Positions 1 through 11,537 of a DNA stretch of 49,821 nucleotides are shown in pieces; position 1 is the first letter of the stretch; each line of letters starts with the position of its first letter. Position numbers and translations under genes: made by a program. Under the pieces are notes generated by a model. That model searched no databases. It had not been told where the DNA came from and saw nothing but the letters and a program-made list of their open reading frames with translations. Source of the stretch: Spirogloea muscicola (taxonomy: Eukaryota; Streptophyta; Zygnematophyceae; Spirogloeales; Spirogloeaceae); NCBI GenBank assembly GCA_009602725.1, contig WELB01000115.1, positions 145,330 through 195,150 on the forward strand. The letters run 5' to 3'.

Positions 1-324
1 TTCTCTCCCTCTCTCTCTCTCTCTCTCTCCCGTCTGTTTCTCTTTCTCTGTCTCTCTCCTCCCTCTTAACAGATTGCCTTCCCCTTCCCCCTAGCCTCCC
101 CATGCCCACTCCCGCTTCTCTTACACTGCGTTCCTTGACTCCTCCTCTGCGTTTCCTTCACCGTCATTCTCCCCTCTCTTCTCCTTGGTTCTCTCTCGCT
201 GCCTTCGAAACCCCATCCCTTTCCACCTCATTCCACCTTACTGTCGCATCCCCAATCTTCACTGGCTCTCCCTCCTGTTCCACTTCCTCACGCTGTCCCC
301 TCCACCTCATGCTCGCCGTGCCTC
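1..324. other. Pyrimidine-rich low-complexity stretch upstream of ThrRS
   Basis: Almost entirely C/T on the + strand, with a CT dinucleotide run at about 7-29. I see no conserved protein in any frame. It could be promoter or 5' UTR, or the tail of an intron whose upstream exon lies outside the window; similar CT-rich text fills several ThrRS introns. Confidence 0.5.
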
Positions 325-3300
325 TTGCTCTCCCTCTCTCCTTTCCTCCTTGCCTCAGGTTACAGTCAGCCCGCGTCCTCTCTCCACCTTCTGCTCCCTC
401 GCTCGGCCGCTTCCTCTGACAGCCCACGTGTGACAACGGCCGTCTTTGGCAGGGTCACGCTGCCCGATGGCAAGGTCGTGGACGGCCGCCGGCTCCTCAC
501 GTCGCCCATGGACGTCGCCAGGGGCATCTCCCAGGGCCTCGCCACCTCCGGCCTCATCGCCAAGGCGAGCAGCAGCCCCCTTCTCCCCCCCCTTCCCGGG
601 CCCAATTTCCCTCCTCCCTACCTCCTCAATGCCCCTCACTCCTCTGTCACTGCAGGTGAACGGCGCCCTGTGGGACATGGCCCGGCCGCTGGAGGGCGAC
701 TGCGAGCTCGCCGTCTTCGGCTTCGATGACCCCGAGGGCCGTGACACCTTCTGGCACTCCTCTGCCCACATCCTTGGCCAGGTGTCCTCTCTCCTCCCCC
801 CCCCCTCCTCTCCCCCTCCATACCCACCTTGCGCCCTCCTCCCCTCTGTCGTCCTCCTGGCCCGCCTTTGACACGGGCGACCGGCAGCCATTCCTGGCAA
901 TGGCAGTCGCTGGAGCTCGAGTACACGTGCAAGCTCTGCATCGGGCCGTGCACGACGCGTGGCGAGGTGCCCCCCTCCTTCCCTCCCTCCTCCCTCTCTC
1001 CCTCCTCTCCACTCCCCTCCCTCCTCGCGCTCGAATCACCCCTCATTTACCACCCACAACTCCCTTCCTTTGTATCATTCAATTCGTTACTCCTTTCTAT
1101 TTTTCACACGGAGCGCAGGGCTTCTACTACGACGCGTACTATGGCGACACGACGCTCAGCGAGGAGAGCTTCAAGGCCATCGAGGCGCACGCAGCTCGCG
1201 CTGCCAAGGTTTGGGATTTTACATCTCCTGCCCTGTCAAATCCTACACGCCCTGTGGAGACCAAAGTTGATGCCAACCTCCAACACATCTCTTCTTTCTG
1301 CTGCAGGACAAGCAGCCCTTTGAGCGCATCGAGGTCACGCGGCAGCAGGCGCTTGACATATTTTCGGACAACGCTTTCAAGGTCCTTCTGGAAGCCCCTC
1401 CCTCCTGTCCCCCTCCTCCCTCACATTCAACCTCCCTCCTCTCAACCCCTCTTGTCAGTCACCATCTCTTTCCCTCTCTTCCTACCTCTCACCCCAGCCC
1501 GCCGATGATTTCCTCCCTCCTCTTTTCGCCTTCTCCAACCTCCATCCACCCTCCCTCCTGGCTGACAGTCGTGCAGCCTCCCTCCTTCAACCCCTCTCTC
1601 CTCACCAAGCCTAAACCCCTTCCTCCCTGCCATCCCACCTCCTCTCCCTCCCTCCAGTCTCCACACCGTCCCCCTCCTATCTCCTCCTTGCTGCCGGCGC
1701 CACTCTCCTCCGCTGTCAAGATCCACTGCGCCTGCACACAGACACCCCAACTGTTATGCATGGTATGATGTTAAAATGAAAATATGTTTCATTAGATTAA
1801 GTGCCAGCGCTCGGTGCTAACGCCTGGGCCTCGCCCATCTCGATGGCAGGTCGAGATCATCAATGAGCTGCCCGAGGACATGATCATTACCGTGTACAGG
1901 TTGCGCCGCCGCAGCCCAGTGGCTGATCCTCCGTGTTATTTTTTTGAGTTGTGATTTTTGACTAATGGTTCTGATGATTGGGCAGCGCAGGTGCGGGCCG
2001 CTGGTCGACCTCTGCCGCGGGCCGCATATCCCGTCCACGGGCCATGTCAAGGCCTTCGCTTGCCTCAAGGTGCAAATACTTCCAAGGTGTTTAATGGCTG
2101 GCACTTAACATAAAAATAGCAGTATATAGGCATAAGGTTTAAGGATGTTAACTACAAACTACGTCACATGCCCTCTCTCACCCTCCACCTCCCTCCTCCT
2201 GCCGCTGCCCAGGCGTCGGCGTCGTACTGGCGGGGCCGCGCCGACCGCGAGAGCCTTCAGCGCGTCTACGGCATCTCCTTCCCGGACTCCAAGCGGCTCA
2301 AGGTCCGCAGCTGCGCATTCCGCTCCTCCGCTCGGATCCTCTCTGGCCGCCACTACCGACCCCACTGGCTGTGCCGCGGCCTCAGCCAAGTGCATTGACT
2401 TCTCGGCTCTGCTCTGCTGCAGGAGTACCTGCTGGTGCTGGAGGAGGCGAAGAAGCGCGACCACCGCACCGTCGGCCTCGCTCAGGAGCTCTTTTTCTTC
2501 CACCCTCTCAGGTCCGCTTGCTTGCCCACCGCTTCCCCACCTCCCAAGCTAGGCAGGAGGAGAGGAGGAGGAGGGAGGTTGATGGTGCTTCATGCCTGAA
2601 TGGACGCAAGCCTCCAGGCACTGCATGCTGTCTGCGGCGTCTTTAAGACGTTCTGACCTTCATGACCTTCATGAGTGCACCCCGCCCTTCTCACCAAAGT
2701 GACGTGTGCAAATGTTGGACAGAGCTTCGATATATGGCCCCTCCTGACATGTTGCGCTTCTTCGTGTGACACTCTGTGCTGATTGCATTGATTTGTTACA
2801 AGCACTTCATTTCCAACCACTGGACCCCTCATTGTCCTTGGCGTGCTAAAGCTGCGGACATTAACTGGGCAAGCTTCACGCTGGCCCTGCTGGGCAAACC
2901 CGTAGCGAGCTGAGGCCGGGCGATATCTGGTGTCCCTGCTGCAGCCCAGGGAGCTGCTTCTTCCTGCCGCACGGCGCCCGCGTGTACAACCGGCTACAGG
3001 AGTTCATTCGGGCGCAGTATCGGCGCCGTGGCTACCAAGAGGTGCATGAGAAACACAATTTCAGATATTTGGGGTTGTCTTGATCGACTCTTAGGTTTAG
3101 GGGAGGGTTAATGGGGAGGGGGAGGAGAGGGGAGGGGGGGAATGGGCTGCGGGTGGGGCTGGATACTTGTCCTTGGCATGACCCATTAGAACACATTAAA
3201 TCATAATTTAGCAGTTAGCATTGCTGTATCATGCTTCTGTAATTAGTCCGGCCGTTTACCCCTGTCTCAGAGGCCTTCCAAACCACGTTGGTAACAGGTG

Positions 3301-6300
3301 ATCACCCCCAACATGTTTAACATGGAGCTGTGGAACATCTCCGGCCACGCCGCCAACTACAAGGAGAACATGTTCGTCTTTGACGTGTGCACCCCCCCCT
3401 CTCCTCTCTTTCTCCCTCCTCCCTCTGGTTGTTCTCGTCCTCCACCATCGCCCCACACCATGATACCTCCCGGTTTCTGTCCTTGGCTTTTGCCTGCTTT
3501 CTGGAGTTACTCCACATGTTCATCTAAGTTTCTGTACCCACAGGCTTCATCAAAAGAACACTGCTATTCTGCTGCTATTCTTATCAATGCTGTCAGCCAC
3601 AAGAATTCAGTCTTTCATACCCTAGCCATCACCAGATTTCTTCTGCACCTGTTGCCCACCATCGTGACCTCTCTTATGTTACTTGCGGCGCAGGTGGAGA
3701 AGCAAGAGTTTGGGCTAAAACCGATGAACTGCCCCGGGCATTGCCTGCTTTTTGCGCACCGCGTCCGCTCATACCGGGGTAACGTCAGTCCACGCTGTCA
3801 ACAAAGTTCAGTCTCTGTATGGCTTCTACAAAATTATTATCTAATGTATACTGAGTCATCGTATTGGTCGCGGACAACTCGTGGCAGACCCTTCCTTTCG
3901 TCGCCCGCTGGACGGCATCGCAGGAAGCACACTTAGGCTTCTGTGTGATGCCGCAATTCAATGTCTTGTATTTGAGATGAGCTCTTACAGACATGGTCAA
4001 TGCTGCGGCATCGGGTCTTACTGCAGAGCTGCCGCTGCGGCTGGCGGACTTTGGTGTCCTCCACCGTAACGAGTTCAGCGGCGCACTTACCGGCCTCACC
4101 CGCGTGCGCCGCTTCCAGCAGGTCTACTAGATGCTGAGCACCCTTATTGTCCGTGTTGGGGGCAACACTTCCTGTGACGATGTCATGACCTTGTCTGCTG
4201 TTTCATCAGGGGTCTGAGCTGCTGTGGCTAAGAAACTCCTTTCCTAATTGTATAGCCAGAACAGCTGCTTAGTAGCATTGTTTCACATCAGTCTTACCTG
4301 CTCTTACTCTGACATGCTGCACCCTTCTTGTGCCGCTCCTTGGCCCTGCGGCAGGATGATGCCCACATCTTCTGCACTGAGTCACAGGTGCCGTTTGGCC
4401 ACTCTCCATCCAAGTGCGCCGCCTGGCTATGCTCCTGACCAAGACTGTTTGCGTGCAAAGACCTCGCTCAAGCAGGCAGCTGTGCATACAGGAGAGATTC
4501 TAGCGTCCAAGTCATTGGTGCTCTCTTGTCAGGCTTGGTGCCTTGTTGTGTCAAGCGACACAAAGGGTCAAGCTTTAGGCTTCAGAGCGTTGCTTTTGTT
4601 CAAGCGGCACAAAGGGTCAAGCTTTAGGCTTCAGAGCATAGCTTTTGTAGACGGTTCTGATCATGACTTGTGACTATGCATATTGTGTTATACGTGGTTG
4701 AGGCTTAGGGGTTCTTATAGTCAAATCGTTAGCCGACAGGTCAGACCAGACTTACTCACCGAGTCTACACTGGTGGATCCTGGCATCCTGAGCATCGAGC
4801 ACAGGGCTTAACAGCGAGAAATCTTAGCTCCAGTCTGCGGGCGTGCTAGAAGTGCAGATTGAGGAGGAGGTCGGCGGCTGCCTGGACTTCCTGCAGACGG
4901 CCTACGGCATCTTCGGCTTCACGTTCGAGCTCGTGCTCTCCACTGTGAGCTACTGTGTGTCAGGCCCGCATTGATGCAATCAAAGCAGAGGCCCAATCTG
5001 TGAGATTTCCAGACAAGGCCACAGCTTGTTGACCACTTGCATGGGCTTCGGTAGTAAGTTAGCATTGAGCTGAATTTCCCGTGTGCAATGCGTGTGTTTG
5101 TGCTAGCAGAGGCCCGAGAAGTACCTCGGCGAGATGGAGACGTGGGACCAGGCGGAGGCGGCGCTCTCCAGCGCCCTTGACGCCTTTGGTCGCCCCTGGC
5201 AGGTCTGAGACACCGAGCCTTTCTCGTGTCGGAGGTCTGGCAGTCGCAGTACTCAGCAACACTGCAAATTCCATCACAGCTCTTAGACCTGAATTTTGCT
5301 GCCATCTCCATGTGCGGCCTCAGTGCTGCAAAGCAATGATGCCAGTATCCATAATGCACAACAAGAACCAATACAAAGAGAAGTGCTGATTGCGGAACCT
5401 TGCACTGTCTGCCAATGCGCAGATCAACCCAGAGGATGGCGCCTTCTACGGGCCGAAGATAGACATCACGGTATTCGATGCCCTCAAGCGAAAGCACCAG
5501 TGCGCCACGATTCAGGTCCGCCAAGTCCACTGGTGACTGGACTCAGGCGTACGAAGGCAGTCAAAGCTTGTTGACGCTTCCTGTATATCCTGCCTTCATA
5601 CTGATCACTGCCGAGTCTGTATGATGGAGCAGCTGGACTTCCAGCTGCCAATACGGTTCAAGCTCGAGTATACCACAGAGGAGGAGGGGGGCCGCAAGAG
5701 ACCAGTAAGACCTCCCCCAGAGTGTGCCAAACATCCTGAAATGTGTCATGCGATGTGCATTGCCACAGTCTATGAAAGATCTTGGTGCTTCTTCTTTGTT
5801 GCTGGCTGACTCCATGCACGTGCTTCATGTACATTGGAAGATAAATGGCAGCTAGTGAATGTGAATCCATCAGATGTGCACTTGCCCATGTAGGTGATTA
5901 TCCACAGAGCAATCCTGGGCTCCGTGGAGAGGATGTTCGCAGTGTTGCTGGAGCATTACGCGGGCAAGTGGCCCTTCTGGCTCAGCCCGCGGCAGGTCGT
6001 CATCTGTCCAGTCTCTGAAAAGCACACTGAATATGCCCTCAAGGTATACAACTCTCTTTCAATAACTGGGCCTTTACTGCATGCAGTATAGCTCTTGACA
6101 GTACATTGTCACTGAATTGCCAGCCACACATAAGTATCTGTTATTGCTGCTCATGACATGACATACTGGGTACACAATGTCGCAGATTAAGGACGCCATC
6201 CACAATGCTGGCTTCCATGCTGAAGCTGATTTGTCAGACCGGAAATTGCAGAAGAAGGTAGAGCAAGCACTTCGCGTTTCTTGTCATGACAACAATTTAA

Positions 6301-6785
6301 CCTAATAGTGAAAATATTTGTGTACCAACATTTATGAGAGTCCTAAGTTTGTCCGGGCTTTTCAATCATGCATATAAGATGAAACATACTATCTGATGAT
6401 CACTGTACCCAGGTACGGGAAGCGCAACTCGCACAATTTAACTACATCCTTGTGCTCGGCAAGGAAGAGGAAGACGACGGCACGGTGAGCATGTGGTCAA
6501 AGTACTTATGGCACATAGTAATGGAGTATGGAGCATGACATGCAGTAACGTGCAGTAACAATAGGCATAATTTGAAACATGCCAGTGTTATCCTGCTGTA
6601 AGTAGCCCATGAAGAGCATGTCTCCTGTCATCGGCATTCCTGCACTATCCTCCACCTCAATTTTTCTGGCCTTGGTGGAGCCTGAGCAGGTCAATGTGCG
6701 TACAAGGGACAATGTAGTCCATGGTACCAAACGCCTGGACGCCTTTCTTGCTGAGCTGAGGGCAGAGGACGAGGCATGTCACTGA
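325..6785 (+). CDS. TARS: Threonyl-tRNA synthetase, 22 exons (5' end uncertain)
   Basis: Class II synthetase that charges tRNA-Thr. Exons read: 325-564, 656-781, 907-966, 1119-1208, 1307-1381, 1850-1899, 1991-2069, 2213-2302, 2423-2511, 2945-3041, 3298-3384, 3694-3778, 4027-4121, 4355-4387, 4858-4944, 5110-5202, 5423-5515, 5633-5704, 5894-6043, 6186-6257, 6413-6484, 6690-6785. All phases agree, giving 676 residues. In order: TGS domain ([11 protein letters not shown], residues ~45-110), editing-type second domain ([16 protein letters not shown]), catalytic core with MNCPGHC (zinc cysteine), motif 2 (LHRNE, ~404) and motif 3 ([11 protein letters not shown], ~551), then the anticodon-binding domain (CPVSEKH onward). 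Intron 1 uses a GC donor (at 565). The ATG at 325 is the first in frame, but its N-terminus is low complexity, so an upstream exon carrying a targeting peptide is possible. Cytosolic versus organellar location is not resolved. Confidence 0.93.
4551..4648. repeat. Two tandem copies of a 49-bp unit in a ThrRS intron
   Basis: The units 4551-4599 and 4600-4648 differ at only a few positions and share the core CACAAAGGGTCAAGCTTTAG. They lie in the 470-nt intron between ThrRS exons 14 and 15. I see no function. Confidence 0.85.
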
Positions 6786-7348
6786 GAGATGAATGTATGC
6801 TACGGATAGAAATGGAATGAGACCACCATCAAGACCAGATTGATTAGAAGACCATCTTCATCCTGACATCGTACGATCTGTCATTGAGGTTGTAGCGCCC
6901 TCCCATCATGTGCCCACGGCACCGTGAAGACTATGCTGCAAATTTTACGTCAACACAGTGGAACAACAGAAAGGTGCAGCCCCAACTGAAACCAGATCTC
7001 CATGTGATGTTTGGTCCTCCTGAGAAGTAGTTAAGTGAACGTGATAAATGCAAGGGAAGTCTTCTTAATCGGATACGGATTGCCATGGTATGGCACACAG
7101 TCTTGAGAATGCCTGAGTAGCCAGTAAAGGCACAGAGTGATGTCAATGCATCACAGGCCATTATGTTAGTGGTATAGTAGTGGAATGTCAAAGATATTAC
7201 AGTGACAATAAGCATAGATGAGGATGGACTAATGTCAACCCAACTCGACACACACCTCTTTCGCACTGCCCGCAGCCTCAGAGTCACCCCACTGCACAGG
7301 GGTCCTGACCTTTGCCGCGACATGCACTCATGAGACGGACAAAATTCC
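6786..7348. other. Convergent 3' intergenic region (ThrRS / PSY)
   Basis: The stop codons of ThrRS (+) and phytoene synthase (-) face each other across this stretch. It should contain both 3' UTRs. A TGTAA pentamer, the usual green-algal poly(A) signal, reads on the minus strand at 7201-7197, about 150 nt past the PSY stop. No other coding sequence is recognisable. Confidence 0.5.
7197..7201 (-). terminator. Candidate poly(A) signal of PSY (TGTAA)
   Basis: TGTAA on the minus strand, about 150 nt beyond the PSY stop. Chlorophytes typically use this pentamer. The match is short and is supported only by position. Confidence 0.35.
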
Positions 7349-9670
7349 TCAGACAGAGACAAGACTGTCCATAGATCGCGAATGGCCTGTTGGCATCTTC
7401 GCCAATGCCAGGGCTGCGGGCAGAGACAGGAGCTTCTTCCACTTCCCAACGTAAGCTCTCCTGCTGAAGTTATCGTAGTCGTTCCTCTCAATGGCATCTA
7501 ATATCTGCCTGTAGAGAAGCAGTGAAGCCCAGACCTGATTTCAAGATATGCACACAAATTTGGCATCAGCAATACGGGGTTAACCAAGTTGCCTCAGAGT
7601 CAGATTGTGTTCAAAAGAGACAACCTCCAGCACTCTCTTTGCAGAGAGGAGACTGCACTTGTAATCTTGCAAAGTCTGGCTCTTGTCATCTCAAAGGCTC
7701 TTACCAATTCAAAGAGAATTGTAACAGTCACATCATAGAAGGCATGATATTCTGTTTATAACACGTGGTAAGTGTACACACAATTAAGGCTACTCATACT
7801 CACAGGCCAGCGGCTGTGCTCATCAAGCTCAGGCACGCCTTTCTCCGCTTCTTTGAAATAATGTCTTGCCCTGTCAATTTGGAACCTCATGAATGCCTTC
7901 CATTTCCTGGTCACTTTGCCATTCTGGATATCCTCATTGCTCAATCCATATTCTGCTAACTCATCCTGTGGCAGGTAGATACGATTTCTTCTTGCACTGC
8001 AACAAATTTTCACAAGACTACAAATTTAATCACCTGTAACTGCAGTGAAGGTATACTCCGTTCATTAATGAAGTGAGCTTAAACACCGCATGACTATCTA
8101 AGTAAGCACCCAATGCAGCTCACTAATATATGTGTGAAGACATTGGCGCCTGTAGTGACCATTCAAGCCAGGCAGCTATACAAGGTGTGAGCATAGCATC
8201 AAATGCAAACTTACTCTTCGCCAACATCGCGCAAGATGTTGGTCAGCTGATTCGCAATGCCCAATGCCATTGCAGCAGCATACGTTCTCTCTCTGGGAAG
8301 CGTGGAGTCTGGGGCTATTCCCATGACTGGGATGCTCATCAAGCCCACTGTGCCCGCCACATTGTAGCAGTAGAGGTACAGCTCATCAAAAGTGGCATAA
8401 TGAGACTTGACCAAGTCCATGCGCATGCCTTGAATCATGTCTCTGAATGGCTGCAGAGACAGGTCCCATGGTCCCAGGTCCATCAGAAGAGGAAGTCCCA
8501 ACCAAACTCATCAACTGACATCATCAGCAGAAGCACTGACCAGGAAAATGGTAGCAGGCAGGCAGCCGAGAAGGCTTGGAAAGGGTGCCCGAATTACATT
8601 GTCGTCAAGCTTCCACACTTGCATACGTCAGCTGTGCAAGCACCCCTCCCAAAGCTGCAAACATAAAGAAGAGCATGGGGGCTTTCTCACCTGAATGTGG
8701 ACGGGGTACGTCCTAACCGTGCCAGTGAGAGCAGCATCAAGCATATCATAAGGCTGGCCATGAAAGACATCCTCCAGCCTTTGCTCCCATCTGTTCAGCG
8801 CTGTGGGGGTGATGTGTGACGCATTGGGCCCGTCCACTAGCTCGTCTGTGCGCCTGCACCAGACTGTGGGGCAGAGTAGAAGGTAAGATTAGGGCTCCAG
8901 ATAAGATAAGGTTGAAGGTAGCCATGCTCAAGGAAGCTGCAGGCGGCTCTCCTCAGCAGCCTTCAAGCATACACAAATGCAAAGACACTCTTTGACATGG
9001 CAACATTGGATATAAACAATATGTAGGATATCCATAACATAAGCTATCGCTAGTCCTCACCGTAAATGGCCCAGATGGCTCGCTGCCGCTCAGGTGTCAT
9101 CAGCTTGGTACCTGCCTTGCCAAGCAGTCTGTTGCGGGTAAGAGTGCAGCTACTAGCAATAAGTGAGTGCACATAGGAGTAGAGACATGAAGCAAGTAGC
9201 AATGCATTGGAGGTTATCACAGTCAACGATCATCCTGCGACACTGCCTGTTACTAAGCATGCCTCTTGAAGCACGGCCTGAGCATCTGGAAGCTCACCGA
9301 GGTAGAAAGTCTTGGCGTACTCGGCGCAGACCTCGCCGCACCTGGCATACGCCTCCTGCATGATCTCGTCGGACGTGATCGGGAGCAGGCTAGCCGACGA
9401 CACGCCAGCCGCCGAGCCGTCTCCAAGCCGCTGCTGCGCCTCGAGGTCCGCCTGAGCCGCCGGCTTGACCACGGTCTCGAATATGCGCTGCTCCATGGTC
9501 AGCTGAGGCCCGCCCGCGCTGCCATTCTCGTCGTCCTGCCCGGACGCATTGGCGGGGCTGCTGTCGATACGCAGCGCCGCCATGGCGGCCCCCTGACGAG
9601 GCTGCTGCGCCCGCGCCGCCGGCGTCTGGCAGAAGACCCCGGCTTGCGGGCAGGGATGGAGGCCGCCCAA
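7349..9670 (-). CDS. PSY: Phytoene synthase, 6 exons
   Basis: Condenses two geranylgeranyl diphosphates to phytoene, the first committed step of carotenoid synthesis in the plastid. Exons (minus strand): 9670-9298, 9111-9061, 8863-8691, 8450-8215, 7996-7804, 7534-7349; phases agree and give 403 residues. Both aspartate-rich substrate motifs are intact: DELVD (about residue 148) and DVGED (about 274), the second followed by [13 protein letters not shown]. The fold ends in the usual [12 protein letters not shown] block. The start at 9670 adds 29 residues before a second in-frame ATG at 9583; a plastid transit peptide is expected, so I prefer the longer form, but the true start may lie further upstream where the sequence is very GC-rich and contains an N (9738). 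Eukaryotic PSY rather than squalene synthase, judged by the motifs. Confidence 0.95.
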
Positions 9671-11537
9671 CGCCGGGCGCGCCCGCGAATGCCGCGTCTG
9701 CTCGGCCGCCGAGCACGGCGCGAGGCGGCGCTGCGACNGCCGCCGCAGTCGTCGCGAGTCGCGGCGGGCCAGGCCGGCGGGGCGAGGGGGGCTGGCTCTG
9801 GCCGCGGGCGTGGCGGACCAGCCAGTCCGGGCGGGACCGTTCCTTGATTTGATCCGCCCCCGGGATCGCCGACGCCCTCAAAGCCCTTACCGGATGCCTG
9901 CGGTTCTGCCGCCGCCGAAATCCGTGGCCTAATGTCTGGGGTCGGCGACGTGGCCTCCCCACGAAAGGCCCCAACCGGGGCCCCTAACCTCGCCCTAAAC
10001 TGGCACTAATGGCGTCCCCGGAATTTACGGTGCAGGGGGCCTTCGTTGGCCCGCCACTGGGACGGCGCGCACAATAGGCCGTTGCTCGCCGTTACGGGCG
10101 GCTAGGCCTCTTCTCCTAACGCACTTCAATCAGGCTCACTAGTGGGGGATCGAGGCAGCCAATCGGCCGCTCGCACGTCGGCTCCTGGGCCAATGAGAGG
10201 TGGCCAAGCGGGATCGGCTTCTCCGCCGTTCGCTATTCCCCGTCTTCACCGTCGGCCTTGAAAGCCTTCCTGCCGTTCCCAGTGGCAGCCCCCGCCACGT
10301 AGCCCCCCTCGCCGGCGGCCACTCGCGGGCACTGGACCTCCTCCACCAAAGCTGCTCCTCACCGCCCACCTCCCATGGCTGCCAGGTGAGCTGCTTCGCT
10401 TGCCATCCCGCGGCTCTCCCCCTGCGAGCCACGTTTGACGCCAGTGCCCGGGCCCCTCCGTCGTGTTCGCTGCCTTGTCTTGACATGTGACGACCCTGAT
10501 GATTGACGTCCGTGGCTCTTGGCTCGTGAAAAGACTCTTCCAGTCGAGAGGGCTGGGTTCACCAGCCCAGAAACGAATGACAAGCGTTCGCAGGCAAGAC
10601 CGGGAAAGCGCCAAAGCACACAGCGACTAAATGTGACGCGAGTGCTGCTTTTTGGTAGAGCTTATGTTCAGCAGCAGTAGCTGGGTTCCTTGAGCAGGCA
10701 AGCAGCAGCTGTAAATTTCCATAATCGGCATAAGACGAGCTCCAAGGGCCTGTTTGAGCCGGAAGTGTGGCAATCCATAGCTAAGAGGCCCTTACTGCGA
10801 TCGTGGTGACACCTTCGCCCAAGTAGCCGATGCAAATAGGTCCTACTCCTAGCTGATCTGTGCAAGCAAGGAAGCTGGTTTGACAACGATGGTTGCTTGT
10901 TGCCAGCTTCACTCCACTCCAGCTACGTGAAACCCATGGCAAGCGTCTGCTGGTGAAGAAGATGCTTTTGCGAGGTAGAGGATGTCTTAAGGAAAGCATC
11001 ACTTAAAGGAACAGCAAGATTGCACTTTGTGAAAATACTAGTTGCTAGTAGTAGGCCCAGAGGCCAAATTTTGTTCAATTAAATGTGGACATGAATAGCA
11101 GGTTAGTTGACATCAGATGTGACGCTCAATTGTGATTCAGAAAGACATAAGGAAAATACAGAAATTGGCAACCTTGGGCTCTATTCTTCTGTGCTGGGAC
11201 CTCTGCATTCTACAGCGCTAAATTTGACTTGGGGCTCTTGTGCGTAGTCACAGCCTCTCCACCATCAAATGCCGTTCATTTACATCTCCACAGCATCTAG
11301 CTATAGTCATCCCGGTTGACTGGGCCCAGTACACTACTGCACCTGGGATAATCATCACTCAAGCGTCCAATAAGGTCTCTTGCAAGTCTCTTGCAGGAGA
11401 GGTGGACGATGATCAATGGAAGACTTCCAGAGGTATAGTAGTGTGGCGGGCCCAGCCAACCCAATGACCAAAGAGCTGATGAACATTGTGACCATCAACT
11501 CGGGCTTGGATTTCGTGTACGCAGGGGTGCATACTGT
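9671..11537. other. Intergenic region between PSY 5' end and ARMC7-like 3' end
   Basis: From 9671 to about 10480 the sequence is a GC-rich island (probable PSY promoter and 5' UTR) with a lone N at 9738. From 10480 to 11537 it is more balanced. The open frames here show no recognisable domain. Near 10540-10580 there is a weak relative of the hairpin terminal repeat seen at 26.6 kb (GGCTGGGTTCACCAGCCC). A CCCTAAAC motif occurs near 9991-9998. Confidence 0.5.
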